From DASPXY01 sp038227745 (GTDB taxonomy: Bacteria > Planctomycetota > Planctomycetia > Gemmatales > Gemmataceae): a stretch of 12,947 nucleotides of DNA. This document shows, piece after piece, positions 6,400 to 12,947 of this stretch. The stretch lies in NCBI GenBank assembly GCA_038227745.1, contig JBBRPS010000227.1:1-12947 (forward strand), written 5' to 3'. The position numbers were made by a program, and so were the translations under genes. Under the pieces are notes generated by a model. It did not search any database and was not told where the DNA came from. It saw only the letters and a program-made list of their open reading frames with translations. Positions within the stretch are counted from its first letter, which is position 1; each line of letters opens with the position of its first letter.

Positions 6400-7395
6400 A
6401 TGAAAGCAGCGTTCATCGAAACGACCGGGGCGCCCGAGGTGATCCGCCACGGCGACCTGCCGACGCCGTCCCCGAAGGACAACGAGGTACTGGTGCGCGT
6501 CGGGGCGGCGGCGCTCAACCCGATCGACACCTACATCCGCGCCGGCGCCGTACACATGCCGCTGCCGAAACCCTTCATCCCCGGCTGCGACCTGGCGGGC
6601 ACCGTCGAGGCGGTCGGCCCCGGCGTGAAGAACTTCCGCAAGGGCGACCGCGTCTGGGGCTCGAACCAGGGCTTGCTCGGACGGCAGGGGACGCTGGCGG
6701 AGTACGTCTGTGCCGCCGAGGAGTGGCTGTACCCGACGCCGGCCGGCGTCCCCGATGAGGTCGCGGCGGCCGCCGCCCTGGTGGGCATCACCGCCCACCT
6801 CGGCCTGTTCCGCTGCGCCCACCTCCAGACGGGCGAGACGGTCTTCGTCAACGGCGGCACCGGCGGCGTCGGCTCGATGGTCGCCCAGATGGCGAAGGCG
6901 GCCGGCGCCCGCGTCATCGCCACGGTCGGCTCGCCGGAGAAGGCGGAGCTGTGCCGGAGCTGGGGGGTCGATCACGTCCTCAACTACAAGACCGACGAGG
7001 TGCTCGCGGCGGTGCAGCAGGTCGTCGGCGACAAGGGCGTCAACGTCTGGTACGAGACGCAGCGCGAGCCGGACTTCCTGCGCACCCTGCCGCTGCTGGC
7101 GCGGCGCGGCCGCATGGTCGTCATCGCGGGCCGCCAGGCGCAGCCGGTCTTTCCGGTCGGCGCGTTCTACCCGCGCGACCTGTCGCTGTACGGCTTCGCC
7201 ATGTTCAACGCCACACCGGAGGAGCAGCGCCGCTGCGCCGACGACATCAACCGACTCCTGGCCGAGAAGAAGCTGCACGTCCCGATCGGCCGGAGGTTTC
7301 CCCTTGCCGAGGCCGCCGCCGCCCACCGACTGCTGGAGGAGAACACGCTCCACAAGGCGGGTACGCTGGCGGGGAAGATCGTGGTGGTGCCGTGA
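6400..7395 (+). CDS. Zinc-independent MDR oxidoreductase, NADPH:quinone reductase-like
   Basis: This 331-residue cytoplasmic enzyme belongs to the medium-chain dehydrogenase/reductase superfamily, zeta-crystallin/quinone oxidoreductase branch. It opens with the typical MKAAFIETTGAPEVI and has a GroES-like domain (to about 120, including PGCDLAGTVEAVGPGV at 61-76). A Rossmann domain follows with the nucleotide-binding NGGTGGVGSM at 151-160. The zinc-binding Cys residues of alcohol dehydrogenases are missing, as expected for this branch. It probably reduces quinones or activated enones with NADPH. The start at 6400 is chosen by homology to the usual N-terminus; the ribosome binding site is weak (GAGCGAG). 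Longer in-frame starts run through the repeat element. It is a single gene flanked by palindromes on both sides. Confidence 0.9.
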   Translation: MKAAFIETTGAPEVIRHGDLPTPSPKDNEVLVRVGAAALNPIDTYIRAGAVHMPLPKPFIPGCDLAGTVEAVGPGVKNFRKGDRVWGSNQGLLGRQGTLAEYVCAAEEWLYPTPAGVPDEVAAAAALVGITAHLGLFRCAHLQTGETVFVNGGTGGVGSMVAQMAKAAGARVIATVGSPEKAELCRSWGVDHVLNYKTDEVLAAVQQVVGDKGVNVWYETQREPDFLRTLPLLARRGRMVVIAGRQAQPVFPVGAFYPRDLSLYGFAMFNATPEEQRRCADDINRLLAEKKLHVPIGRRFPLAEAAAAHRLLEENTLHKAGTLAGKIVVVP

Positions 7396-7406
7396 GAGCC
7401 GGTCCA

Positions 7407-7434
7407 AAGCCCACCCGTTGCAACGGGTGGGCTT
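7407..7434. repeat. Perfect 28-nt palindrome, class with GTTGCAAC centre (copy 1)
   Basis: The two 14-nt halves, AAGCCCACCCGTTG and CAACGGGTGGGCTT, are exact reverse complements. It starts 11 nt after the oxidoreductase stop and ends 14 nt before the S4 gene. A related palindrome lies at 11604-11627. It may act as a weak terminator or mRNA-stabilising hairpin, but no T-run follows. Confidence 0.92.
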
Positions 7435-7448
7435 GAACAGGGGGCGCC

Positions 7449-7661
7449 ATGCCGACATTACCGCTCCGCGGCGTGTACATTACCCTGGCCCAGGCGCTCA
7501 AGGCGGCGGGCCTGGCGGACACCGGCGGCCAGGCCAAGTTCCTGGTGCGCAGCGGTGCCGTCGAGGTCAACGGGGCGGCCGCGAGCCAGCCGGGCCGCAA
7601 ACTCCGCGCCGGCGACCGCTTCCGCTCCGCGGGCGGCGAGGAATGGGTCATCGGCCAGTGA
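7449..7661 (+). CDS. Small S4-domain RNA-binding protein (YbcJ-like)
   Basis: This 70-residue protein is essentially one S4 domain. The pattern ITLAQALKAAGLADTGGQAKFLVRSGAVEVNG, followed by GRKLRAGDRF, matches the alpha-L RNA-binding fold as in the YbcJ group of stand-alone S4 proteins. The family is thought to bind structured RNA such as rRNA; a precise role is not established from this sequence. AGGGGG lies just upstream of the ATG. It sits 15 bp before the MATE gene and probably shares its transcript, though no functional link between the two is obvious. Confidence 0.9.
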   Translation: MPTLPLRGVYITLAQALKAAGLADTGGQAKFLVRSGAVEVNGAAASQPGRKLRAGDRFRSAGGEEWVIGQ

Positions 7662-7676
7662 GCGCGACGGGGTGCC

Positions 7677-9251
7677 ATGAAGATCGTTGACCAGGCCGCC
7701 CCGCTGCCGCAGGCCATCGCCCCGGCCGCGCCGCCGACGTGGCGGGTCGTGCTGACGCTGGCTTTGCCGGTGCTGGCGCAGCAACTCCTCGTGTTCGCGG
7801 TGGCCCGCTCCGACCAGTTCCTCGCGGGCCACTTCCAGGCGGTCACGCCGCGCGAGCAGGCCGAGGCGACGGGGCACCGCCTGCTCGCGGTCGGGCTGCT
7901 GCACGGCGGCACCCCGGGGGCGGCACTCCCCGCGACGGTCTCCGCGGCCGCCGTGGATCTCGAGGCCGCCCGGCATATCCTGGCGCGGCAGGTGTCCTAC
8001 CAGGCGGCGCAGACGACGGCCAACTATCTCGCCTGGTTCATCAGCAGCTACATCGTCCTGGTCAGTGTCGGCAGCACCGCCCTGGTAGCGCGCTTCACGG
8101 GCGCCGGTGATCGCACGGCCGCGGTCCACGTCACGAACCAGTCGATCCTGCTCGCGGTCGGGCTCGGGCTGGCGGGCGGGGCGGCGGGGCTGCTCGGGCT
8201 GCGGGGCCTGGTCGCGGTGCTGCAACTGCACGGCGACGCCGCCGCGTTCGCGGTGGACTACCTGCGGCCGCTCTTCCTGCTGCTGGTGTTCCAGGCCGTC
8301 GAGATGGCGGGCATCGCCTGCCTGGTCGGCGCGGGCGACACGCGGACCGGATTGTTCGTGATGCTGGGGGTGGCGGTGGTCAACGTGCCGCTGGCGTGGG
8401 GCCTGTGCCTGGGGCTGGGGCCGCTGCCGGCGCTGGGGTTCGTCGGCATCGCGCTGGGCACCGCGTTGAGCCACGCGCTGGGGGGCCTGACGGTGCTGGC
8501 GGTGCTGGCGCGCGGCCGGTTCGGGCTGCGGCTGCACCCGCGACTGCTGTGGCCCGACGTCGGCCTGCTGCGGCGGTTGCTGCGCGTCAGCGTGCCGGCG
8601 GCGGCGGACAGCCTGTCGATGGTCGTGGGGCAGTTCTGGTTCCTCGGCATCGTGAACGGCCTGGGGGACGTGGCCGGCGGGGCGCACGGCATCGCGCTGG
8701 GCTGGGAGGCGCTGGCGTACCTGTCGGGGGCGGCGTTCGGGACAGCGGCGATGACGCTGGTCGGCCAGAACCTCGGGGCCGGCCGGCCGGCACAGGCGGC
8801 GCGGAGCGCGTGGACGGCGTTCGCGCTGGGCTGCGGCGTGATGAGCTTCATGGGTCTGGTGTTCTTCACGCTCGCCCACCCCATGTTCGCTCTCTTTTGT
8901 CCGCATCCGTGGCAGCGACCGATCCTCGAAACGGGCGTGCCGGTGCTGCGACTGGTGGCGTTCGCCATGCCGGCGCTGGCGTGCTCGATCATCTTCACGT
9001 CGGCGCTGCGCGGGGCCGGTGACACGCGCGTGCCCGTGCTGTTCACGTGGGTGGGCTTCCTCGGCGTGCGCATCCCGCTGGCGTACTTCCTCGCCCTGCC
9101 GCGGGTGGACCTGGGGCCGCTGGGCGTGTGGACGGGGGCGGGGCTGGGACTGTTCGGGGCGTGGCTGGCGATGTTCGCCGACCTGGTGGTGCGCGGGGGG
9201 TTCTTCCTGTGGCGCTTCCGCGGCGGGGCATGGCAGCGGATGCGCGTATGA
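7677..9251 (+). CDS. MATE family efflux transporter with an N-terminal insertion
   Basis: This 524-residue polytopic membrane protein matches the MATE (MatE/NorM/DinF) family. The first helix is at about 24-44, a second hydrophobic segment at about 117-139 leads into LVARFTGAGDRTAAV, and the second half has the matching WEALAYLSGAAFGTAAMTLVGQNLGAGRPAQAA. About twelve membrane segments are expected, with cation-coupled export of drugs or metabolites. The family is usually near 450 residues. The extra length here is mostly a stretch of about 60 residues (about 52-112: TPREQAEATGH, HGGTPGAALPATVSAAAVDLEAARH) between helices 1 and 2, where only a short loop is usual. The start has weak GGGG upstream. 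It probably lies in one transcript with the S4 gene. The exported substrate is unknown. Confidence 0.9.
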   Translation: MKIVDQAAPLPQAIAPAAPPTWRVVLTLALPVLAQQLLVFAVARSDQFLAGHFQAVTPREQAEATGHRLLAVGLLHGGTPGAALPATVSAAAVDLEAARHILARQVSYQAAQTTANYLAWFISSYIVLVSVGSTALVARFTGAGDRTAAVHVTNQSILLAVGLGLAGGAAGLLGLRGLVAVLQLHGDAAAFAVDYLRPLFLLLVFQAVEMAGIACLVGAGDTRTGLFVMLGVAVVNVPLAWGLCLGLGPLPALGFVGIALGTALSHALGGLTVLAVLARGRFGLRLHPRLLWPDVGLLRRLLRVSVPAAADSLSMVVGQFWFLGIVNGLGDVAGGAHGIALGWEALAYLSGAAFGTAAMTLVGQNLGAGRPAQAARSAWTAFALGCGVMSFMGLVFFTLAHPMFALFCPHPWQRPILETGVPVLRLVAFAMPALACSIIFTSALRGAGDTRVPVLFTWVGFLGVRIPLAYFLALPRVDLGPLGVWTGAGLGLFGAWLAMFADLVVRGGFFLWRFRGGAWQRMRV

Positions 9252-9303
9252 CAGGGCCGCGCGGGAAGAATCGGCGAAAGGGCCGACCGCGCGAAGTTTT
9301 TCC

Positions 9304-9332
9304 TTGTCCCGACCCGCCGCGCCGAGTATAAG
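9304..9332 (+). promoter_or_regulatory. Candidate sigma70-type promoter for transketolase
   Basis: TTGTCC (9304-9309), a spacer of 17 bp and TATAAG (9327-9332) closely match the -35/-10 consensus in an otherwise very GC-rich gap. Transcription would begin near 9339, giving a leader of about 145 nt before the transketolase ATG. Nothing else is visible in the 232-bp gap at 9252-9483 apart from the ribosome binding site. Confidence 0.5.
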
Positions 9333-9470
9333 CCACTCAAGCGAAAGCCTGACAACCCGTACCGGCGCCTGGTCGGGCGGCCGGCGGTTCCGGGCCTCTC
9401 CCTTTCGGACCGCTCTCCCGTCGCGCAGGCCCGCAGCCTCGGGCGCCGCGGCTCGCCCGGTTTCTTCTCC

Positions 9471-9475
9471 GGAGG
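9471..9475 (+). promoter_or_regulatory. Ribosome binding site fixing the transketolase start
   Basis: GGAGG lies 8 nt before the ATG at 9484. It selects this codon over the in-frame ATG at 9502 and over the long upstream extension of the frame that overlaps the MATE gene. Confidence 0.88.
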
Positions 9476-9483
9476 ACTTCATC

Positions 9484-11580
9484 ATGACGGTAACGACGGG
9501 CATGACAGTTTCGAGCGAAAAATCCCCGCTCGAAAAGCTGGCAGTCAACACCATCCGCACCCTCGCCATGGACGCGGTGCAGGCGGCCAACTCCGGCCAC
9601 CCCGGCACCCCCATGGCCATGGCCCCGGTGGCGTACGCTCTGTGGCAGCGCATCCTCCGCTTCGACCCCGACGACCCCATCTGGCCCAACCGCGACCGCT
9701 TCGTCCTGTCCATGGGCCACGCCTCCATGCTCCTCTACTCCATGCTGCACCTGACCGGCGTCAAGGCCGTCAACAGCAAGTACGAGCGCCTCGGCGACCT
9801 GTCCGTGCCCCTCGACGCCATCAAGAAGTTTCGCCAGCTCGACAGCCGTTGCCCCGGCCACCCCGAGTACCGCTGGACGAGCGGCATCGAGACGACGACC
9901 GGCCCGCTCGGCCAGGGTGTCGCCACCAGTGTCGGCATGGCCATCGCCTCCAGGTGGATGGCCAGCCATTTCAACCGCCCCGACTTCGAGATGTTTAACT
10001 TCGACACCTACGCCCTGGCCGGCGACGGCTGCATGATGGAGGGCATCTCCGGCGAGGCCGCCTCCCTCGCCGGCCATTTGAAGCTCTCCAACCTCTGCTG
10101 GATCTACGACAACAACAAGATCACCATCGAGGGCCACACCGAGTGGGCCTTCAGCGAGGACGTGGCCACGCGCTTCATCGGCTACGGCTGGAACGTCACC
10201 CGCGTCGGCGACGCCAACGACCTGGAGATGCTCGAACGGGCCTTCAAGACGTTCAAGGCCACGCGCGACCGGCCGACGCTCATCATCGTGGACAGCCACA
10301 TCGCCTGGGGCGCGCCCAACAAGCAGGACACCCACGCCGCCCACGGCGAGCCGCTCGGCGAGGAGGAAATCAAGCTGACCAAGCGCGCCTACGGCTGGCC
10401 CGAAGACGCCAAGTTCCTCGTCCCCGACGGCGTGCGCGAGCACTTCCAGCAGGGCATCGGCAAGCGCGGCCGTGAGCTGCGCGAGGCCTGGTTCGCGAAG
10501 TTCGAGCAGTACCGCAAGAAGTTCCCCGACCTCGCCGACCAGCTCGAACGGATGCAGAAGCGGCAACTCCCCGAGGGCTGGGACAAGGGCCTGCCGACCT
10601 ACCCCGCCGACCCCAAGGGCAAGGCCGGCCGCGACTCGTCAAGCGAGGTGCTGAACCTCGTGGCGAAGAACGTGCCGTGGCTGATCGGCGGCGCGGCCGA
10701 CCTGGCGCCCTCGACGAAGACGCGGCTGACGTTCAAGGAGGCGGGCGACTTCGCGGCGAACAACTACGCCGGGCGCAACTTCCACTTCGGCATCCGCGAG
10801 CACGCGATGGGGGCGGTGCTGAACGGCCTGTCGCTGTCGAAGGTACGGCCGTACGGCTCGGGCTTCATGATCTTCAGCGACTACGGGCGGGCGCCGATCC
10901 GCCTGGCCGCCATCATGGAGATCCCGGTCATCTACATCTTCACGCACGACTCGATCGGCGTGGGCGAGGACGGCCCCACGCACCAGCCGATCGAGCAGCT
11001 GGCGTCGCTGCGGGTGATCCCCGGCCTGATCACGCTGCGGCCCGGGGACGCCAACGAGGTGGTCGAGTCGTGGAAGATCATTATGCAGCTGTCGCACGAG
11101 CCGGTGGCGCTGATCCTGTCGCGGCAGGCGCTGCCGACGCTCGACCGGACCAAGTACGCCTCGGCGGAGGGCGTGAAGCGCGGCGCCTACGTGCTGGCCG
11201 ACGCCCCCGACGGCAAGCCGGACGTGCTGCTGATGGCGACCGGCAGCGAGGTGTCGCTGGCCATCGAGGCGTACGAGCGGCTCAAGGCGGACGGCGTCAA
11301 GGCGCGCGTCGTGAGCATGCCCTCGTGGGAGATTTTCGAGTACCATTGCCGCAAACATCCGGAGTACCGCGAGAGCGTGCTGCCGTCGGCGGTGACGGCG
11401 CGGGTGTCGGTGGAGCAGGCCTCGACGTTCGGCTGGGCGCAGTACGTCGGCCTGAAGGGCCACAGCATCGGCATGAAGACGTTCGGGGCGTCGGCGCCGC
11501 TGAAGGAACTGCAGAAGAAGTTCGGCTTCACGACCGAGGCCGTGGTGGCGGCGGCGCGGGAGCAGGTGGGCAAGCGCTAA
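9484..11580 (+). CDS. tkt: Transketolase
   Basis: This 698-residue cytoplasmic enzyme moves two-carbon ketol units between sugar phosphates in the non-oxidative pentose phosphate pathway, using thiamine diphosphate. The length is slightly above the usual 660-680. The key residues are in place: His39 (SGHPG), His79 (SMGHAS), His126 (GHPEY), the cofactor motif GDG at 180-182 with DNN at 209-211, AHGEPLG further on, the catalytic Glu439 in IREHAMG, and His488/Asp489 (THDSIGVGEDGPTHQP) with His500. The domain order is ThDP-binding, pyrimidine-binding, C-terminal. Codon use is strongly biased to C/G at third positions, as expected for a well expressed gene. It has its own promoter candidate at 9304-9332. 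The next gene is 6-phosphogluconate dehydrogenase, 83 bp on, which fits a shared pathway and possible co-transcription. Confidence 0.98.
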   Translation: MTVTTGMTVSSEKSPLEKLAVNTIRTLAMDAVQAANSGHPGTPMAMAPVAYALWQRILRFDPDDPIWPNRDRFVLSMGHASMLLYSMLHLTGVKAVNSKYERLGDLSVPLDAIKKFRQLDSRCPGHPEYRWTSGIETTTGPLGQGVATSVGMAIASRWMASHFNRPDFEMFNFDTYALAGDGCMMEGISGEAASLAGHLKLSNLCWIYDNNKITIEGHTEWAFSEDVATRFIGYGWNVTRVGDANDLEMLERAFKTFKATRDRPTLIIVDSHIAWGAPNKQDTHAAHGEPLGEEEIKLTKRAYGWPEDAKFLVPDGVREHFQQGIGKRGRELREAWFAKFEQYRKKFPDLADQLERMQKRQLPEGWDKGLPTYPADPKGKAGRDSSSEVLNLVAKNVPWLIGGAADLAPSTKTRLTFKEAGDFAANNYAGRNFHFGIREHAMGAVLNGLSLSKVRPYGSGFMIFSDYGRAPIRLAAIMEIPVIYIFTHDSIGVGEDGPTHQPIEQLASLRVIPGLITLRPGDANEVVESWKIIMQLSHEPVALILSRQALPTLDRTKYASAEGVKRGAYVLADAPDGKPDVLLMATGSEVSLAIEAYERLKADGVKARVVSMPSWEIFEYHCRKHPEYRESVLPSAVTARVSVEQASTFGWAQYVGLKGHSIGMKTFGASAPLKELQKKFGFTTEAVVAAAREQVGKR

Positions 11581-11603
11581 GGGCGAGGGAAGAAAGCGCA
11601 GAA

Positions 11604-11627
11604 GCCCACGGGTTGCAACCCGTGGGC
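11604..11627. repeat. Perfect 24-nt palindrome, class with GTTGCAAC centre (copy 2)
   Basis: The halves GCCCACGGGTTG and CAACCCGTGGGC are exact reverse complements. Apart from two base pairs it equals the palindrome at 7409-7432, and both pairs differ in a compensated way (CC/GG there, GG/CC here). It lies in the 83-bp gap between tkt and gnd, 23 nt after the tkt stop codon. Confidence 0.92.
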
Positions 11628-11663
11628 CTGGGATCGATCCTCAACGAGTGAAAGGAGCAAGCG

Positions 11664-12737
11664 ATGCAACTAGGAATGGTCGGCCTGGGGCGGATGGGCG
11701 GCAACATGGTGGTGCGGCTCTGTCGGGCCGGGCACGAGTGCGTCGTCTACGACCGCGACAAGGCGGCCGTCGATAATATCGTCAAGGAGAGCGAAGGCAA
11801 GGCGGTCGGCGCCTCGAGTCCGCAGGACCTCGTCGCCAAGCTGAAGGCGCCGCGGGCCGTCTGGCTGATGGTGCCGGCCGGCATCACCGACCGGGTCCTT
11901 GCCGACTACGCGCCGCTGCTGCAGAAGGACGATGTCCTCATCGACGGCGGCAACAGCTACTACATCGACGACATCCGCCGCAGCAAGGAGTTGAAGGCCA
12001 AGGGCATCCACTACCTCGACGTCGGCACCTCCGGCGGCGTCTGGGGCCGGGAACGCGGCTACTGCCTGATGATCGGCGGCGACGAGGCGGCGGTGAAGCG
12101 CCTCGACCCGATCTTCAAGGCCATCGCCCCCGGTCAGGGCAGCACGCCGGCCACCAAGGTCAAGGAGGTCAAGGGGGTCGGCCCCGACGGCAAGCCGATC
12201 CACGGCGGCGAGGTCACGGGCAAAGGCACCTCGGTGGACGGCTACCTGCGCTGCGGCCCGTCGGGGGCCGGCCACTTCGTCAAGATGGTCCACAACGGCA
12301 TCGAGTACGGCCTGATGGCCGGCTACGCCGAGGGCCTGAACATCCTCAAGCACGCCAACGTCGGCAAGGAGAGCCGCCGCGCCGACAGCGCTGAGGTGAC
12401 CCCGCTGCGCGAGCCGGAGCACTACCAGTACGACTTCAACCTGAAGGAGGTCACCGAGCTGTGGCGGCGCGGCAGCGTGATCGCGTCGTGGCTGCTCGAC
12501 CTGACGGCGGAGGCCTTCCTGGAGAACCAGGATCTGCCGATCGAGACGGAGACGCTGAAGAAGCATGGCGTGCCGGACTCCGGCGAGGGCCGCTGGACGC
12601 TGATGGCGGCCATCGACGAGAGCGTGCCCTGCCCGGTGCTGAGCGCCTCGCTGTACTCGCGCTTCACGTCGCGGCACGAGGAGGAGTTCGCCTGGAAGGT
12701 GGCCCAGGCCATGCGCCGCAAGTTCGGCGGGCATTGA
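11664..12737 (+). CDS. gnd: 6-phosphogluconate dehydrogenase, decarboxylating, short (GndA-like) form
   Basis: This 357-residue cytoplasmic enzyme oxidises and decarboxylates 6-phosphogluconate to ribulose 5-phosphate. It has the nucleotide motif GLGRMGGNM (7-15), DGGNSYY (94-100), the substrate loop GTSGGVWG (121-128) and GPSGAGHFVKMVHNGIEYG (198-216) with the catalytic Lys207 and Glu214. The short form has about 300-330 residues, against about 470 for the classical dimeric enzyme. Asp30 after the second strand (VVYDRD), where NADP-dependent enzymes usually have Asn-Arg-Thr, suggests NAD+ preference; this is inference. The stretch 158-192 (KVKEVKGVGPDGKPIHGGEV) before the active-site helix seems longer than in typical members. 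AAGGAG stands 6 nt before the ATG. It follows tkt and gives the cluster both oxidative and non-oxidative pentose phosphate steps. Confidence 0.96.
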   Translation: MQLGMVGLGRMGGNMVVRLCRAGHECVVYDRDKAAVDNIVKESEGKAVGASSPQDLVAKLKAPRAVWLMVPAGITDRVLADYAPLLQKDDVLIDGGNSYYIDDIRRSKELKAKGIHYLDVGTSGGVWGRERGYCLMIGGDEAAVKRLDPIFKAIAPGQGSTPATKVKEVKGVGPDGKPIHGGEVTGKGTSVDGYLRCGPSGAGHFVKMVHNGIEYGLMAGYAEGLNILKHANVGKESRRADSAEVTPLREPEHYQYDFNLKEVTELWRRGSVIASWLLDLTAEAFLENQDLPIETETLKKHGVPDSGEGRWTLMAAIDESVPCPVLSASLYSRFTSRHEEEFAWKVAQAMRRKFGGH

Positions 12738-12755
12738 TCCAGGAAGGCTTTCCCG

Positions 12756-12947
12756 TTTAGAGCGGTTTGCATTTTGATGTAGCGGGAGGTGCGCTTTGGA
12801 GTGCGGCGCTCCGCGCCGCTTTGGCTCTTTATTTACCTCTGGCCGGGCCGCGGCACTAAGAAATAAAGTGCGAAAGCGGCGCCCAGCGCCCCAGTTGCTC
12901 TTTATTTTCCTCTGGCCGGGCCCCGGCACTACGAAAGAAAGAGCGAA
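12756..12947. repeat. REPIN-like element C, copy 2, cut by the window edge
   Basis: It begins TTTAGAGCGGTTTGC (12756-12770), 18 nt after the gnd stop. The shared core follows: CTTTGGAGTGCGGCGCTC from 12794, the hairpin GCGGCGC, TCC, GCGCCGC at 12803-12819, and the inner stem CTTTATTT (12827-12834) with AAATAAAG (12861-12868). The right arm near 12873-12894 is degraded. A second inner module starts at 12897 (CTCTTTATTTTCC ... ACGAAAGAAAGAG), so this copy has a tandem inner module that copy 1 lacks. The far end is outside the window. Confidence 0.88.

Noticed and set aside
9019..9483. N-terminal extension of transketolase
   Set aside because: It overlaps the MATE gene in another frame, and the strong GGAGG before 9484 marks the true start.
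7458..9728. A 756-codon open frame on the minus strand across the S4 and MATE genes
   Set aside because: It lies antisense to two well-supported genes, and its composition (Arg, Pro, Gln and His-rich) is typical of a shadow frame in high-GC DNA.

Overview
The window is high-GC bacterial DNA carrying ten protein-coding genes, with long palindromic elements in most of the intergenic gaps. Two secreted proteins of types abundant in Planctomycetes (an FG-GAP/VCBS propeller and a DUF1080 protein), the GC content and the many hairpin repeats suggest a Gemmata-like planctomycete. That assignment is inference: no rRNA or other marker is present.

Layout. Positions 1-133 hold a cluster of nested hairpins. 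A minus-strand pair follows: a HemW-type radical SAM protein (149-1315) and, upstream of it, a 125-residue protein of unknown function (1442-1819). A divergent intergenic region (1820-2170) contains a perfect 25-bp inverted repeat. All remaining genes are on the plus strand: an exported FG-GAP repeat protein (2171-3403), an exported DUF1080 protein (3571-4428), a thiamine-diphosphate enzyme resembling acetolactate synthase (4526-6133), a quinone-oxidoreductase-like MDR enzyme (6400-7395), a 70-residue S4 RNA-binding protein (7449-7661), a MATE transporter with an unusual N-terminal insertion (7677-9251), transketolase (9484-11580) and a short-form 6-phosphogluconate dehydrogenase (11664-12737). 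The window ends inside another repeat element.

How the genes work together. Transketolase and 6-phosphogluconate dehydrogenase form a pentose phosphate pair, preceded by a good promoter candidate at 9304-9332. The FG-GAP and DUF1080 proteins both carry signal peptides and probably act outside the cytoplasm, plausibly on carbohydrates. The S4 and MATE genes are 15 bp apart and probably co-transcribed. The other genes are ordinary single-function metabolism.

The most unusual content is the repeats. Several elements with different core sequences share one architecture: two inverted arms, each arm itself a 7-9 bp hairpin with a 3-nt loop, much like REP pairs (REPIN/BIME). Three core families also share an outer end resembling TTTAG-N2/3-CGGTTYG. 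Two pairs of copies show compensatory base changes that keep the stems paired. No transposase or RAYT gene is in the window, so any mobilising enzyme would have to be elsewhere. I saw no CRISPR array, tRNA, rRNA, phage gene or defence system.
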